Shown: positions 1 to 8,773, counted from the stretch's first letter. The stretch is DNA of 64,000 nucleotides from Umezawaea sp042738955 (GCF_042738955.1 NZ_JBHYHC010000042.1:1-64000), one strand, 5' to 3'. The notes: generated by a model from the sequence alone, not told the origin. Numbers and translations are program-made.

Positions 1-18
1 CGATTTCCAGCGTGCTGC

Positions 19-133
19 GGCCGATTTGACATGGGGACCCCTCATTTCGGCCTTTGTCGGGCTCAAAAGGCGGTCCAAAGAGAGTCCCGCCCGACTACAA
101 TTTTAAGGCCGAAATCCCCATGTCAAATCGGCC
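19..133. repeat. Short palindromic MITE-like element, copy 1
   Basis: The 115-base element ends in perfect 19-base inverted arms: GGCCGATTTGACATGGGGA at 19-37 and its complement at 115-133. A second inner pair reads ATTTCGGCC and GGCCGAAAT. A homologous copy lies in the opposite orientation at 17339-17456. There is no coding potential inside. It resembles a REP/MITE-type element; no transposase is present nearby. Confidence 0.75.
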
Positions 134-300
134 ACGTTCCGTGGCCTGCGCTTGCCAGTTCCAGCGTGGTCACCGGTCTGCCCTGTGCCGGGGTGGTGGG
201 TCGCTACGTTGCCCCGGCGCTTGCTTGTGGTCACCATTCAGTGCTGGGCCAGTCCTGAGCCGGGTTTTTGTTGTTGTTGCTGTTATTGGCTTTTGTTGGT

Positions 301-705
301 TTAGATGGTGGTCCATTGGGTGCCGTCCCAGTAGCGGGTGCCGCCTGTGCCGTCCGGGTACCAGCCCGGTGGGGTGGCTACCGCCCCCGGTGCCTGGTAG
401 GTGGGGGCCGCGACGCTCATGTAGACGCCCTGGACCGGTTCCGCCATGCAGGACATGACCAGGGCGATCAGCCAGCCGATGGCGGTCCAGCCCGCGAAGA
501 AGGTGAGTAAGGCGATTGCCGCCGAGTTCGACTTCCTGCGGGTCGCGGCGATCGCCCACGGGAGCATGTAGCCGAGTGTGAGGACCGTGATCACCCACGC
601 GATGGTGATGTGGGCGTCCGAGACGACCGGGCGGGTGTTGATGTAGGCGCCTGTCGTGTGGACCGCCGGGGTGTTCCAGGAGCCTGTGGGGTTCGGGTAG
701 GACAT
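301..705 (-). CDS. Superinfection-immunity-like membrane protein with C-terminal DUF2510
   Basis: The 134-residue protein starts at an ATG preceded by GAGGAG. Its middle carries two hydrophobic segments separated by a basic turn (ATRRKSNSAA). The segment LLTFFAGWTAIGWLIALV matches the pattern of the phage T4 Imm-like superinfection immunity family (PF14373), small membrane proteins that block DNA entry in phages. The C-terminus PGWYPDGTGGTRYWDGTQW is a classic actinobacterial DUF2510 motif, usually attached to membrane proteins and probably facing the cytoplasm. The gene is divergent from the OLD-family ATPase gene, 141 bases away. A defence role is suggested by the family name and this neighbour only. 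In actinomycetes such proteins are common chromosomal genes of unknown role. Confidence 0.75.
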   Translation of the reverse strand: MSYPNPTGSWNTPAVHTTGAYINTRPVVSDAHITIAWVITVLTLGYMLPWAIAATRRKSNSAAIALLTFFAGWTAIGWLIALVMSCMAEPVQGVYMSVAAPTYQAPGAVATPPGWYPDGTGGTRYWDGTQWTTI

Positions 706-846
706 GCGTACTCCTCGGGAATCGGGGGCGCACATCCGTACGACCTCTGTCGTCCAGTCGCGTTGGTGGCGGTGTCCGTTACGGTCGGGAATTTGTCGGT
801 GCCCGGTCGTACAGTGCGCTCAACTACGACTCGTGGATGGTTGGCT

Positions 847-2622
847 GTGCACCTGGAACGGTTCTCCGTGCGTGGATTTCGGTCGCTCGCCGATGTGGTG
901 GACATCCCGATCAGCGGGCCGACCATCCTGGCCGGGCCCAATGACGGTGGGAAGTCCGCCGCGTTGGCGGCGTTGGGGTTCCTGGTCGGGGACTACGTGG
1001 TGACCGAGGACGACCGCACCTTTCTCGAAGGCGAGTCGGGGGTGCGTTGTCCTCTCACGGAAGTGGTGGGGCACTTCCGGTTGGACGAGTGGGAGTGCGA
1101 GCGGCTCGGGCTGCCCGCCGCCGTGGTGGTGCGGCGGAGCGTGGACGTCGACCTGGTGGCGCGGTACGAGATCTGGGCGGCTGTTCCCGATGACGAGGAA
1201 TTGCGGGACCTGCACGGGAAACTGGTGCCGGATCTTCGGGAACTGGTGAAGAAGTTCGGCGTGAAGCCGGAGAAGCCCACGAAACCCTTCCTGGTGGCGG
1301 CGCTGCACGCGTACGGGGTCGAGCACTCCAGTGGTGAGGGGTGGACGGGTGTGCCGCCGGGGCTGGTGGAGCGGTTGCCGCGGGTCGCGGCGTTCCAGGG
1401 GCGGGATCTGGAGCCGGAGGCGGTGGTCCGGTCCGCGTTGACGCTGCGGTTGAAGGACTACCTCGCCGAGGACGTGGTGCGGAGTCGGGTGCGGTCGTTG
1501 GAGGACGACGCGCAGCGGTGGCTGGCCGACGAGGTGAAGCCGTTGGCCGATCACATCGTGGAGCGGTGCGGGGACATCGCGGCGGTGAGCGTGGAGCCGA
1601 AGGTGGCGACGTCGTACTTCCTGCAGACGACGGCGTTGCGGCTGGAGCGGGCGTCCGGGGAGGCGGTGATGCTGGACCGGTCCGGGTTGGGGAGCGCGCG
1701 GCGGATCTCGATGGCGGTCTGGGAGGCCACCACCGGGATGCTGGCCGAGCAGGGTGGTGGCGACGACGAAAGCGGTCCGCCGGTGCAGGTCGTCGTGGTG
1801 TACGACGAGCCGGACACGCACCTGGACTACCACCACCAGCGGGAGGTCATGCGGCTGATCCGCGACCAGGGGAAGGTCGCGCACGTCAGCGTGGTCGTGG
1901 CGACGCACTCGATGAACCTGGTGGACGCGGTGGACATCGGTGACGTGGTGCTGCTGGCGTTGGACGGTGGGCGGCGCACCCGCGTGGAACGGCTCGGTGT
2001 CGCGTCGGACGATCCGTTCGACCGGCGGGTGGGGGCCGTGGCGGCGTCCGTGGGGTTGCGGAACTCCGTGTTGTTGCACGAGCGGTGCTTCCTCGCGGTC
2101 GAGGGGGAGACCGAGCGGCAGGTGATGCCGATCCTGTTCTCGTTGTCCGAGGGTCTGCCGCTCCAGGCCGCCGGGATCGCGCTGTGGGCGTGCGGGGGGA
2201 ACGCGGGGGCGCTCCGGTTGGCCGAGTACCTGCACCGGCACGGGCGGTCGGTGGTGCTGGTGCCCGCCGCCGGTGGTGAGGAGCGGGACGGGTTGTTCCG
2301 GCAGTGGTTCGGGCAGGACCACGAGGAGGTGGTCCGGCCGTTGCCGGAGTTGGAGGAGTTGTTCGACGACGCGACCTGGGCGGACACCGCGAACGCGGTG
2401 TGGCCGAGGGGTGATCGTCCGTGGGGGTCGGGGGACTTCGCGGCGGTGCGCGGGGTGGAGGGGTTCGGTGAACGGGTGCGGGCGTTGCTGCGCGAGCACG
2501 GTGCGGACGTTCACCGGTCCGCGCTCGTCATGGAGGTCGTGCTGCGGTTGGAACGGCCAGAGGACGTGCCGCGCGAGGTGCGCGACGTCTTCTCGGCGCT
2601 CCGGCGGACGTGCTCTGAGTAG
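847..2622 (+). CDS. OLD-family ATPase with TOPRIM-like domain
   Basis: The start chosen is GTG at 847, giving MHLERFSVRGFRSL, the usual beginning of SMC/OLD ATPases. Walker A is GPNDGGKS (residues 30-37). The Walker B-type strand VVVVYDEPDTHLD lies near 316-328, followed by a switch histidine in VVATHSMN. The C-terminal third begins with LAVEGETERQVMP (near 415), which matches the first acidic motif of a TOPRIM domain. OLD proteins of this layout are ATP-driven nucleases, several of them anti-phage. The second TOPRIM motif (DxD) is not visible: the corresponding strand reads SVVLVPAAGGEE. Nuclease activity is therefore uncertain. No UvrD-like helicase follows, so this is not a Gabija pair. 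Confidence 0.8.
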   Translation: MHLERFSVRGFRSLADVVDIPISGPTILAGPNDGGKSAALAALGFLVGDYVVTEDDRTFLEGESGVRCPLTEVVGHFRLDEWECERLGLPAAVVVRRSVDVDLVARYEIWAAVPDDEELRDLHGKLVPDLRELVKKFGVKPEKPTKPFLVAALHAYGVEHSSGEGWTGVPPGLVERLPRVAAFQGRDLEPEAVVRSALTLRLKDYLAEDVVRSRVRSLEDDAQRWLADEVKPLADHIVERCGDIAAVSVEPKVATSYFLQTTALRLERASGEAVMLDRSGLGSARRISMAVWEATTGMLAEQGGGDDESGPPVQVVVVYDEPDTHLDYHHQREVMRLIRDQGKVAHVSVVVATHSMNLVDAVDIGDVVLLALDGGRRTRVERLGVASDDPFDRRVGAVAASVGLRNSVLLHERCFLAVEGETERQVMPILFSLSEGLPLQAAGIALWACGGNAGALRLAEYLHRHGRSVVLVPAAGGEERDGLFRQWFGQDHEEVVRPLPELEELFDDATWADTANAVWPRGDRPWGSGDFAAVRGVEGFGERVRALLREHGADVHRSALVMEVVLRLERPEDVPREVRDVFSALRRTCSE

Positions 2623-2697
2623 GTTCCGAACGGCCGAACGGGTGATGTGGATGGGCCTGTCAAGCACATGACCCCGCTGCCTGGCGATACTCGCCGG

Positions 2698-3168
2698 GTG
2701 CCGCTGAACCACTACCGCTTCCGCAGCGTCTGGTCGGTCGACTGCCTCCCCTCCGACGCGTTCGACGTCCTGGCCGACCTGGGCAGCTACCCGCTCTGGT
2801 GGCCGGAGGTGCGGCGGGCCGTGCAGATCGGGGAGGAACGGGCGGAGCTGCACTGCCGGTCGTTCCTGCCGTACGAGCTGGTGTTCGAGGCGAGCCACCA
2901 CACGCGGGACGCGGAGAAGTTGGTGCTGGTCGCCAACCTGGAGGGCGACCTCAACGGCACGGTCGGCTGGCGGATCGAGCCGCGCGGCAAGGGCGCGCGG
3001 CTGCTCTACGAGCAGGAGGTCACGGTCGACAAGCCGCTGCTGCGGACACTCGGCCCACTGCTGCGGCCCGCGCTCGTGGCCAACCACGAGCTGATGATGC
3101 GCCACGGCAAGCGCGGCCTGCGGACGTACATCGCGGGGTTCACGAAGGGCGCCGTGTTGCGCGGTTGA
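2698..3168 (+). CDS. SRPBCC-family (polyketide cyclase/START-like) protein
   Basis: The start is taken at GTG 2698, giving a 156-residue protein beginning MPLNHYRFRSVWSVD. In-frame ATG codons at 2647 and 2668 would add a tail with no family character. Sequence such as LADLGSYPLWWPEVRRAV and GDLNGTVGWRIEP is typical of the SRPBCC helix-grip fold, which binds hydrophobic ligands. No catalytic residues can be assigned, and the ligand is unknown. It sits 75 bases after the OLD-like gene on the same strand, so co-transcription is possible. It could equally be a stand-alone housekeeping-type gene, since many actinomycetes have dozens of these. Confidence 0.8.
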   Translation: MPLNHYRFRSVWSVDCLPSDAFDVLADLGSYPLWWPEVRRAVQIGEERAELHCRSFLPYELVFEASHHTRDAEKLVLVANLEGDLNGTVGWRIEPRGKGARLLYEQEVTVDKPLLRTLGPLLRPALVANHELMMRHGKRGLRTYIAGFTKGAVLRG

Positions 3169-3196
3169 CGCCCGTCCGTAACCCGGCCACGGTTGG

Positions 3197-4522
3197 GTGC
3201 GGAGGATGACCACTGAAACCCGGCACCAGGTGGACGTCCCCCTCCCTCTCGCCCGGCTGCTCGTCCTGGGCGCTCAGCACGTGCTGGTGATGTACACCGG
3301 CTGCGTCACCGTCCCGCTCGTGTTCGGCGCGGCCGCGGGCCTGGACCGCACGACCATCGGGCTGCTGATCAACGCCGACCTGCTCGTCGCGGGGGTCGTG
3401 ACCCTGATCCAGGCGCTCGGCGTCGGCAGGCTGCTCGGCGTGCGGCTGCCGGTCGTGGCGGGCGCGACGTTCACCGCCGTGACGCCGATGATCCTCATCG
3501 CGGGGGAGTACGGGCTCCAGGCCGTGTACGGGTCGATGATCGCCGCCGGGGTGTTCGGGCTGCTGGTGGCGGTGCCGTTCGCCAAGGTCGTCCGGTTCTT
3601 CCCGCCGCTGGTGACCGGGGTGGTGATCACGGTCGTCGGGCTGTCGCTGATCGGGGTGGCGGCGGGGCTCATCGCGGGCAACGACCAGACCGCGCCGGAC
3701 TACGCCGCTCCGAGCCACCTCGCGCTGGCGGCGGCCGTCGTGGTCGTCGTGGTGCTGGTGACCCGGCTGGCCAGGGGGTTCCTGGCGCAGCTCGGCGTGC
3801 TGGTCGGGCTGGTGCTGGGCACGGTGGCCGCGATCCCGCTGGGGCTGACCGACTTCTCGTCCGTCGCGGGCGCGCCGTGGCTCGGGATCAGCGCGCCCTT
3901 CCACTTCGGGGCTCCGCACTTCCCGATCGCGGCGGTGATCTCGATGTGCGTGGTCATGCTGGTGACCTTCGCCGAGTCGACCGCCGACATGCTCGCGGTG
4001 AGCGAGCTGACCGGGAAGCCGATCACCTCCGCCGACCTGGCGCGCGGCATGGCGGCCGACGGGCTGTCCGGTGTCCTCGGCGGGATCATGAACGCCTTCC
4101 TGGACACGGTGTTCGCGCAGAACGTCGGGCTGGTCGGCATGACGAGGGTGCGCAGCCGGTACGTGGCCGCGGCGGCGGGCGGGATCCTGGTGGTGCTCGG
4201 GGTGGTGCCGAAGCTCGGCGAGGTCGTCGCGTCGCTGCCGGGACCGGTGGTCGGCGCGTGCGGGCTGGTCATGTTCGCGACCGTGGCGGCGGTCGGCGTC
4301 ACGACGCTGCGCGCGGTCGAGTACGAGGGCACGGACAACCTGATGATCGTCGCCGTGGCGATCGGGGTCGGGTTGCTGCCGGTCGTGGCGCCGCGGATCT
4401 ACCAGAACTTCCCGGCGTGGGCGCAGATCGTGGCGGGCAGCGCGATCACCAGCGCGACGCTCGTGGCGTTCGTCCTGAACCTCCTCTTCAACCACGGCCG
4501 AAAAACTTCCGAGAAGTGTTGA
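3197..4522 (+). CDS. NCS2-family nucleobase (xanthine/uric acid-type) permease
   Basis: The protein has 441 residues and about 12-14 hydrophobic segments. The NCS2 signature is present as QNVGLVGMTR, in the context FAQNVGLVGMTRVRSR, which is characteristic of xanthine/urate carriers such as PbuX and UacT. The conserved acidic residue of TM8 appears in TFAESTADML. These proteins import purines with protons across the cytoplasmic membrane. The start is ambiguous: GTG 3197 or ATG 3206. A GGAGG directly abuts the ATG and so cannot serve it. No purine catabolic genes lie next to it, so the exact substrate is open. Confidence 0.9.
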   Translation: MRRMTTETRHQVDVPLPLARLLVLGAQHVLVMYTGCVTVPLVFGAAAGLDRTTIGLLINADLLVAGVVTLIQALGVGRLLGVRLPVVAGATFTAVTPMILIAGEYGLQAVYGSMIAAGVFGLLVAVPFAKVVRFFPPLVTGVVITVVGLSLIGVAAGLIAGNDQTAPDYAAPSHLALAAAVVVVVVLVTRLARGFLAQLGVLVGLVLGTVAAIPLGLTDFSSVAGAPWLGISAPFHFGAPHFPIAAVISMCVVMLVTFAESTADMLAVSELTGKPITSADLARGMAADGLSGVLGGIMNAFLDTVFAQNVGLVGMTRVRSRYVAAAAGGILVVLGVVPKLGEVVASLPGPVVGACGLVMFATVAAVGVTTLRAVEYEGTDNLMIVAVAIGVGLLPVVAPRIYQNFPAWAQIVAGSAITSATLVAFVLNLLFNHGRKTSEKC

Positions 4523-4604
4523 ACCGTTCCGCGGGGCTGTCCGTGTTGTGGGCAGTCGGTCGCCGCGTAGAGGTGCGAGCGACCATCCAAGGAGGTTGGG
4601 CACC

Positions 4605-5825
4605 ATGTCTGGTACTCGTGCGGCCATTTTCGGGGCAGCTGCTGTGCTCGGGCTCACGTTGTTGAGCGCGTGCGGTCAGGCAGGCACCACGGCGGGGTCC
4701 GCCGCGGTCGACTCCGACTCGCAGAAGTTGGCGCAGACCAAGGTGGTCGCGCTGACCTCCGCGAAGGTCGGCGACCTGGGTCAGGTGCTGACCGGGAGCA
4801 ACGGGAAGACGCTGTACCGCTTCGACAAGGACAAGACCGATCCGCCGACGTCGAACTGCTACGACGACTGCGCGACGCAGTGGCCACCGGCCCTCGTCAC
4901 GGGCGACATCGAGGTGCAGGGCGTCGACAAGGGCCTCGTGTCCACTGTGGACCGCAAGGACGGCAAGAAGCAGCTGACGATCGCGGGCTGGCCGCTCTAC
5001 GAGTTCGCCCAGGACGCCGCTCCCGGTGACGCCAAGGGCCAGGGCATCGGCGGCGTCTGGTTCGCCGCGACCCCCGAGGGCAAGAAGGCCGGGGCGAACG
5101 CCGGTCCGGTGCTCGCGACCGCCGTCGTCCCCGGCCTCGGCACGGTGCTCACCAACGGCACCGGCTTGACCGTGTACCGCTTCGACAAGGACACTGCCAG
5201 CCCGTCGGTGTCGAACTGCGACGACGACTGCGTGAAGAAGTTCCCGCCGGTGCTCACCACCTCCGACGACATCCAGGTGAAGGGCGTCGACAAGGCGGTG
5301 CTCGGCACCGTGGTCCGCAAGGACGGCACCAAGCAGGTCACCGCCAAGGGCTGGCCGCTGTACACCTCGACCGAGGACAAGATCCCCGGTGACGCCAAGA
5401 GCCAGGGCTTCAAGGACGCGTGGTTCGCGGCGGCCCCCGACGGCCAGAAGGCCACGGAGAACAAGGAACTCGCGCTCACCACGGCCTCCGTCGGCAACCT
5501 CGGCACCGTGCTGACCGACAAGGGCGGCATGACCCTGTACCGCTTCGACAAGGACACCACCAACCCGTCGGCCTCCAACTGCGCCGGTGACTGCGCCGTC
5601 AAGTGGCCGCCGGCCCTGGTGACGTCCGACAGCTTCGAGGTGCAGGGTGTCGACAAGGCGCTGGTCGGGACGATCACCCGCGCCGACGGCGGCAAGCAGC
5701 TGACCATCGCCGGCTGGCCGCTCTACACCTTCTCGGGCGACAAGATCTGCGGCGAGGCCAACGGCCAGGGCATCGGCGGCACGTGGTTCGTCTCCACCCC
5801 GGAAGGCAAGAAGGCGGGCGTCTAG
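4605..5825 (+). CDS. Lipoprotein with three YxFxxD/Cys-pair repeats
   Basis: ATG 4605 follows AAGGAGGT. Residues 1-23 form a lipoprotein signal ending LLSAC (acylated Cys23). The rest is three tandem domains of about 120 residues. Each has TLYRFDKD or VYRFDKD, a cysteine pair (SNCYDDC, SNCDDDC, SNCAGDC) and a W/F-PP strand, followed by GWPLY. This is the COG4315/PF03640 secreted-repeat family, exported lipoproteins of unclear function in actinobacteria, sometimes placed near redox genes. The DNA repeats are about 360 bases apart. Total length is 406 residues. It ends just before a strong terminator shared with the convergent rhiA pair. Confidence 0.88.
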   Translation: MSGTRAAIFGAAAVLGLTLLSACGQAGTTAGSAAVDSDSQKLAQTKVVALTSAKVGDLGQVLTGSNGKTLYRFDKDKTDPPTSNCYDDCATQWPPALVTGDIEVQGVDKGLVSTVDRKDGKKQLTIAGWPLYEFAQDAAPGDAKGQGIGGVWFAATPEGKKAGANAGPVLATAVVPGLGTVLTNGTGLTVYRFDKDTASPSVSNCDDDCVKKFPPVLTTSDDIQVKGVDKAVLGTVVRKDGTKQVTAKGWPLYTSTEDKIPGDAKSQGFKDAWFAAAPDGQKATENKELALTTASVGNLGTVLTDKGGMTLYRFDKDTTNPSASNCAGDCAVKWPPALVTSDSFEVQGVDKALVGTITRADGGKQLTIAGWPLYTFSGDKICGEANGQGIGGTWFVSTPEGKKAGV

Positions 5826-5842
5826 TCCTTGCCCCACAAGCG

Positions 5843-5880
5843 AAAGGGCCCGTCCGGTGACCACCCCGGACGGGCCCTTT
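5843..5880. terminator. Bidirectional terminator between convergent genes
   Basis: A perfect 15-base stem (AAAGGGCCCGTCCGG and its complement) encloses an 8-base loop. A and T runs flank the outer ends, so it can serve the lipoprotein gene on the plus strand and the rhiA-linked gene on the minus strand. Confidence 0.9.
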
Positions 5881-5894
5881 CCCCATGTCGCGGC

Positions 5895-6188
5895 TCAGGC
5901 CAGGAAGTCGCTGGTGGGACCGGAGTGCGCGCACCTCCAGCCGGGGAAGTTGTACACGGTCCCGTTGTTGGTGGCCGTGATGTTGTACAGCGTGCCGACC
6001 TGCGGCAGGTCGTTCGCGGCGAACGTGCCCGCCGAGAACGTGCCGGTCGCGGAGCACGTGCCGGTGCCGTTGCGCAGCGTCCCGGATCCGGTGATCGGGG
6101 TGACCGAGACGTTCGTGTAGTGGCCCTCGGGGTAGCCCACGTCCCCGCTGCCGCCGTCCGTGCGGACGGCCTGGTCCGGGCGGCTCAC
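5895..6188 (-). CDS. Small conserved-looking protein coupled to rhiA-like gene
   Basis: GTG 6188 overlaps the TGA stop of the upstream RhiA-like gene (GTGA), and a GGGGGCG stretch lies just before it, so translation is probably coupled. The 97-residue product contains GYPEGHYTNVSVTPITGSGT, GTFAANDLPQVG and LYNITATNNGTVYNFPGW, rich in Gly/Thr/Asn. It looks like a small beta-sandwich. Two cysteines (GTCSAT and WRCAHS) could pair. I do not recognise the family. Its pairing with RhiA suggests that the two products act together. Confidence 0.7.
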   Translation of the reverse strand: MSRPDQAVRTDGGSGDVGYPEGHYTNVSVTPITGSGTLRNGTGTCSATGTFSAGTFAANDLPQVGTLYNITATNNGTVYNFPGWRCAHSGPTSDFLA

Positions 6189-6901
6189 CGGGTCGCCCCC
6201 GCCAGCGCCCTGCGCTGGTCGGCGATGATCTGCTTGTGCTCCACCGCGTTCAGGCCCTTGGTGGGCACGACGGTCCAGGCGTTGCCCTCGCTGAGCGTCG
6301 CCGTCATGGAGAACACGCCCGCCGGGAACCGGACGTCCGTCGGGTTGGAGATGGACCCGATGTCCAGGACCTCGCCCGCCGCGAACGTGCCCGCGGCCAG
6401 GTAGTAGACGGGGTGGGGGGTGAAGGTCAGGTTGGTGCGCGGCTGGGCCTGCACGGCGAACGTGCCCGCGCCCGACATGCCGATGCCGACACTGGCCTGC
6501 TTCAACGGGATCTGGTCGTTCTCCTTCACGTACAGCGTGCCCGCCTGCGGGTTGGCCGCGGGCGTCGACGTGAAGTTGTAGGCGCCGCCCTTGAAGTCGA
6601 GGCCGATCTGGTTGCCGCCCTTCACCGGGGTCGAGGGGGCGATGTTCGCCGGGTCCGCGGGCCAGATCTGCGAGGCGTCGAAGAAGGCGCCGGGCACGAG
6701 TTCGCCCGTCTCCGACCAGAGGAACGAGTAGTCCACCGTCCAGCGGAAGACCACGGTCGTCGTCGGGAAAGCCGGTTTGGCGAACCAGGCGAGCGACAGG
6801 ACGTTGGGGTTCCCGATGTTCGGGTCCTCCTGGTACATGCACATGTCGACGAAGTTCGTCGAGTTGTTGATCACTCGAAGCGTGTACTGGGTTCCAGCCA
6901 T
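6185..6901 (-). CDS. RhiA-like protein
   Basis: ATG 6901 is preceded by GGGAGT. The 238-residue product begins MAGTQYTLRVINNSTNF and contains LSLAWFAKPAFPTTTVVF, VDYSFLWSETGELVPG, LYVKENDQIPLKQASVGIG and GMSGAGTFAVQAQP. These features match, from memory, the RhiA protein family. RhiA was first described as a rhizosphere-expressed protein of Rhizobium leguminosarum and has no known biochemical role. No signal peptide is visible, so it is probably cytoplasmic or exported by a non-classical route. It forms a two-gene operon with the overlapping gene downstream. The tract 6902-7328 upstream holds only its presumed promoter. Confidence 0.8.
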   Translation of the reverse strand: MAGTQYTLRVINNSTNFVDMCMYQEDPNIGNPNVLSLAWFAKPAFPTTTVVFRWTVDYSFLWSETGELVPGAFFDASQIWPADPANIAPSTPVKGGNQIGLDFKGGAYNFTSTPAANPQAGTLYVKENDQIPLKQASVGIGMSGAGTFAVQAQPRTNLTFTPHPVYYLAAGTFAAGEVLDIGSISNPTDVRFPAGVFSMTATLSEGNAWTVVPTKGLNAVEHKQIIADQRRALAGATR

Positions 6902-7328
6902 GTGAACGACACTCCCTGTTGGAAGAATTCTCCTGCCGGGTCCCGGAAAAGGCGTGCGTGAGGGGAAATCCATTCCGGGATCGCGCCGCCGAAGTGGTCC
7001 GGTCGGGACTTCTGTTCGGCGTGCCAGGGGAAGTCTGCCGCAGCGTCCGGCGGATTCGGTAGAGGTGGCACCCAATCGAGGGGGTGTGCCGGAGAGGGCG
7101 GAAATGGCTGGATGGAGTGGTGGCACTCCCCGGATCGGGTGGAGTTCCGGTCGCTCCGCCGCGACGGGCTGTGCGTGGTGGAGTTCTGCGGTGGAGGCGG
7201 TCCGCACTTGTGCGGCGAATTCGGGAAAGGGTGAAAAAGGACTCGCGATAGCGCGGGATGATCGATATCGCTGTTCGACGTCCCGTGCTGGGCTGAACGG
7301 GTGAGGTGGTGTTCCCCGGTGACGAAAA
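6902..7328. other. Intergenic tract upstream of the rhiA-like gene
   Basis: About 430 bases without a convincing gene. Open frames exist on both strands, but none has a start with a ribosome site or any family character. It presumably contains the promoter for the minus-strand rhiA-like operon. I see no repeats or operator palindromes in it. Confidence 0.5.
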
Positions 7329-7362
7329 AGGCCCGCCCGGTGTGATGACTCCGGGCGGGCCT
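7329..7362 (-). terminator. Terminator after the gntP-like gene
   Basis: The arms AGGCCCGCCCGG and CCGGGCGGGCCT form a perfect 12-base stem with a 10-base loop. A-rich sequence at 7325-7329 gives a U-rich tail for minus-strand transcripts, and TTTTT follows on the plus strand. Confidence 0.88.
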
Positions 7363-7378
7363 GGCTTTTTCGAGCGGG

Positions 7379-8773
7379 CTAGACGACGAGGCTGAGCAGT
7401 GCGGCCATCGCGAAGCCGACCACGGACAGCACGGTCTCCAGCACGGTCCACGTCTGGAGCGTTTCCTTGACCGACAGGCCGAAGTAGCGCGACACGATCC
7501 AGAACCCGCCGTCGTTCACGTGCGAGGCGATGATCGAGCCGGACGCGATCGACATGACCAGCAGCGCCAGCTGGGGCTGCGAGTAGCCGAGGTCCGCCAC
7601 GACCGGCGCGACGATGCCGGTGGTCGTGACGATCGCGACCGTGGCCGAGCCCTGGGCGATGCGCATGCCGCAGCTGATGACGTACGCCAGCGCGATGACC
7701 GGCAGGCCCGCGTCCGCCAGCGACGTGGCCAGCACCTTGCCGACGCCGGTCGCCGACAGCACCGCGCCGAAGAAGCCGCCCGCGCCGACGACGAGCAGGA
7801 TCATGCCGACCGGGCGCAGCGACTTGCCGGTCAGCTCGGTGAGCTGCTCGCGGGTCATGCCGCGGCGGTAGCCGAGCAGGTACGTGGCCAGCAGGACCGC
7901 GATGGTGAGCGCGACGGCGGGCGTGCCGAAGAACGTGAACACCCCGTAGAGACGGGAACCCTTGGTCAGCAGGATGCTGCCGAACGTGCCCGCGAGGATC
8001 AGCACCAGCGGGATCGCGATGATCCCCAGCACCAGGCCGAGCGTCGGCGGGTTCTTCACCTCGTCGCCGCGGGCTTCCTCCGCGGCGGCCAGCATCTCCT
8101 CGGGCACCGGCACGTTGATCCGCTTGCCGATCCAGGTGGAATACAGGATACCGCCGACGAACCACGCCGGGATGGCGCACGCCAGGCCCATGATGATGAT
8201 CCAGCCGAGGCCCACGTGCAGCAGGCCGGCCGCGGCGACCGGGCCGGGGTGGGGCGGCATGAACGCGTGCATGACCGACAGGCCGGCGAGCAGCGGCATG
8301 GCGTACAGCACGATCGACTTGCCGCCCTGCTTGGCCGCCACGTAGACCAGCGGCGCCAGCACGAAGATGCCGATGTCGAAGAACACCGGCACGCCGAAGA
8401 TGAGGCCGGCCAAGCCCATCGCGAGCGGCGCGCGCTTCTCGCCGAACGCCTTGAGCAGCGACCCGGTCAGCACCTGCGCGCCGCCGGAGGCCTCCAGGAT
8501 CGCGCCGAGCAGCGTGCCGAGGCCGATGATCGACGCGATGTGCCCGAGGATGCCGCCGAAACCGCCCTCCAGCAGCGATCCCGACGCCTTCTGGGCCGAG
8601 CCGACCAGCGTCTCCACCGGCAGGCCCGCCGCGAGCGCCACCAGCAGGCCGGCGATCAGCAGCGCGATGAACGGCTCGACCTTGAACCGGATGATCATGA
8701 CCAGCAGCAGGGCGATGCTGATCGCGGACAGCAGGAGGAGCCCGCCCGTCTCGTGTTGCAGCCAGTTGATCAC
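7379..8773 (-). CDS. GntP-family permease
   Basis: The start is GTG 8773, whose GTGA overlaps the stop of the D-aminoacylase gene, with GGGAGT upstream. The 464-residue protein begins MINWLQHETGGLLLLSAISI and is a typical multi-span GntP carrier, with about 12 hydrophobic segments. Recognisable family strings are GVPVFFDIGIFVLAPL, MPPHPGPVAAA and ASHVNDGGFWIVSRYFG. GntP proteins import gluconate and related acids, and members next to D-serine genes (such as DsdX) import D-serine. Its position as the last gene of a D-amino-acid operon argues for uptake of D-amino acids or N-acyl-D-amino acids rather than gluconate. This is inferred from context. Confidence 0.9.
   Translation of the reverse strand: MINWLQHETGGLLLLSAISIALLLVMIIRFKVEPFIALLIAGLLVALAAGLPVETLVGSAQKASGSLLEGGFGGILGHIASIIGLGTLLGAILEASGGAQVLTGSLLKAFGEKRAPLAMGLAGLIFGVPVFFDIGIFVLAPLVYVAAKQGGKSIVLYAMPLLAGLSVMHAFMPPHPGPVAAAGLLHVGLGWIIIMGLACAIPAWFVGGILYSTWIGKRINVPVPEEMLAAAEEARGDEVKNPPTLGLVLGIIAIPLVLILAGTFGSILLTKGSRLYGVFTFFGTPAVALTIAVLLATYLLGYRRGMTREQLTELTGKSLRPVGMILLVVGAGGFFGAVLSATGVGKVLATSLADAGLPVIALAYVISCGMRIAQGSATVAIVTTTGIVAPVVADLGYSQPQLALLVMSIASGSIIASHVNDGGFWIVSRYFGLSVKETLQTWTVLETVLSVVGFAMAALLSLVV

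Noticed and set aside
847..2622. Gabija defence system
   Set aside because: No UvrD-like helicase gene follows the OLD-like gene; the neighbour encodes an SRPBCC protein.
820..3213. Very long antisense frame opposite the OLD-like gene
   Set aside because: It is His/Arg/Pro-rich with no domain and follows from the GC-rich codon use of the real gene.
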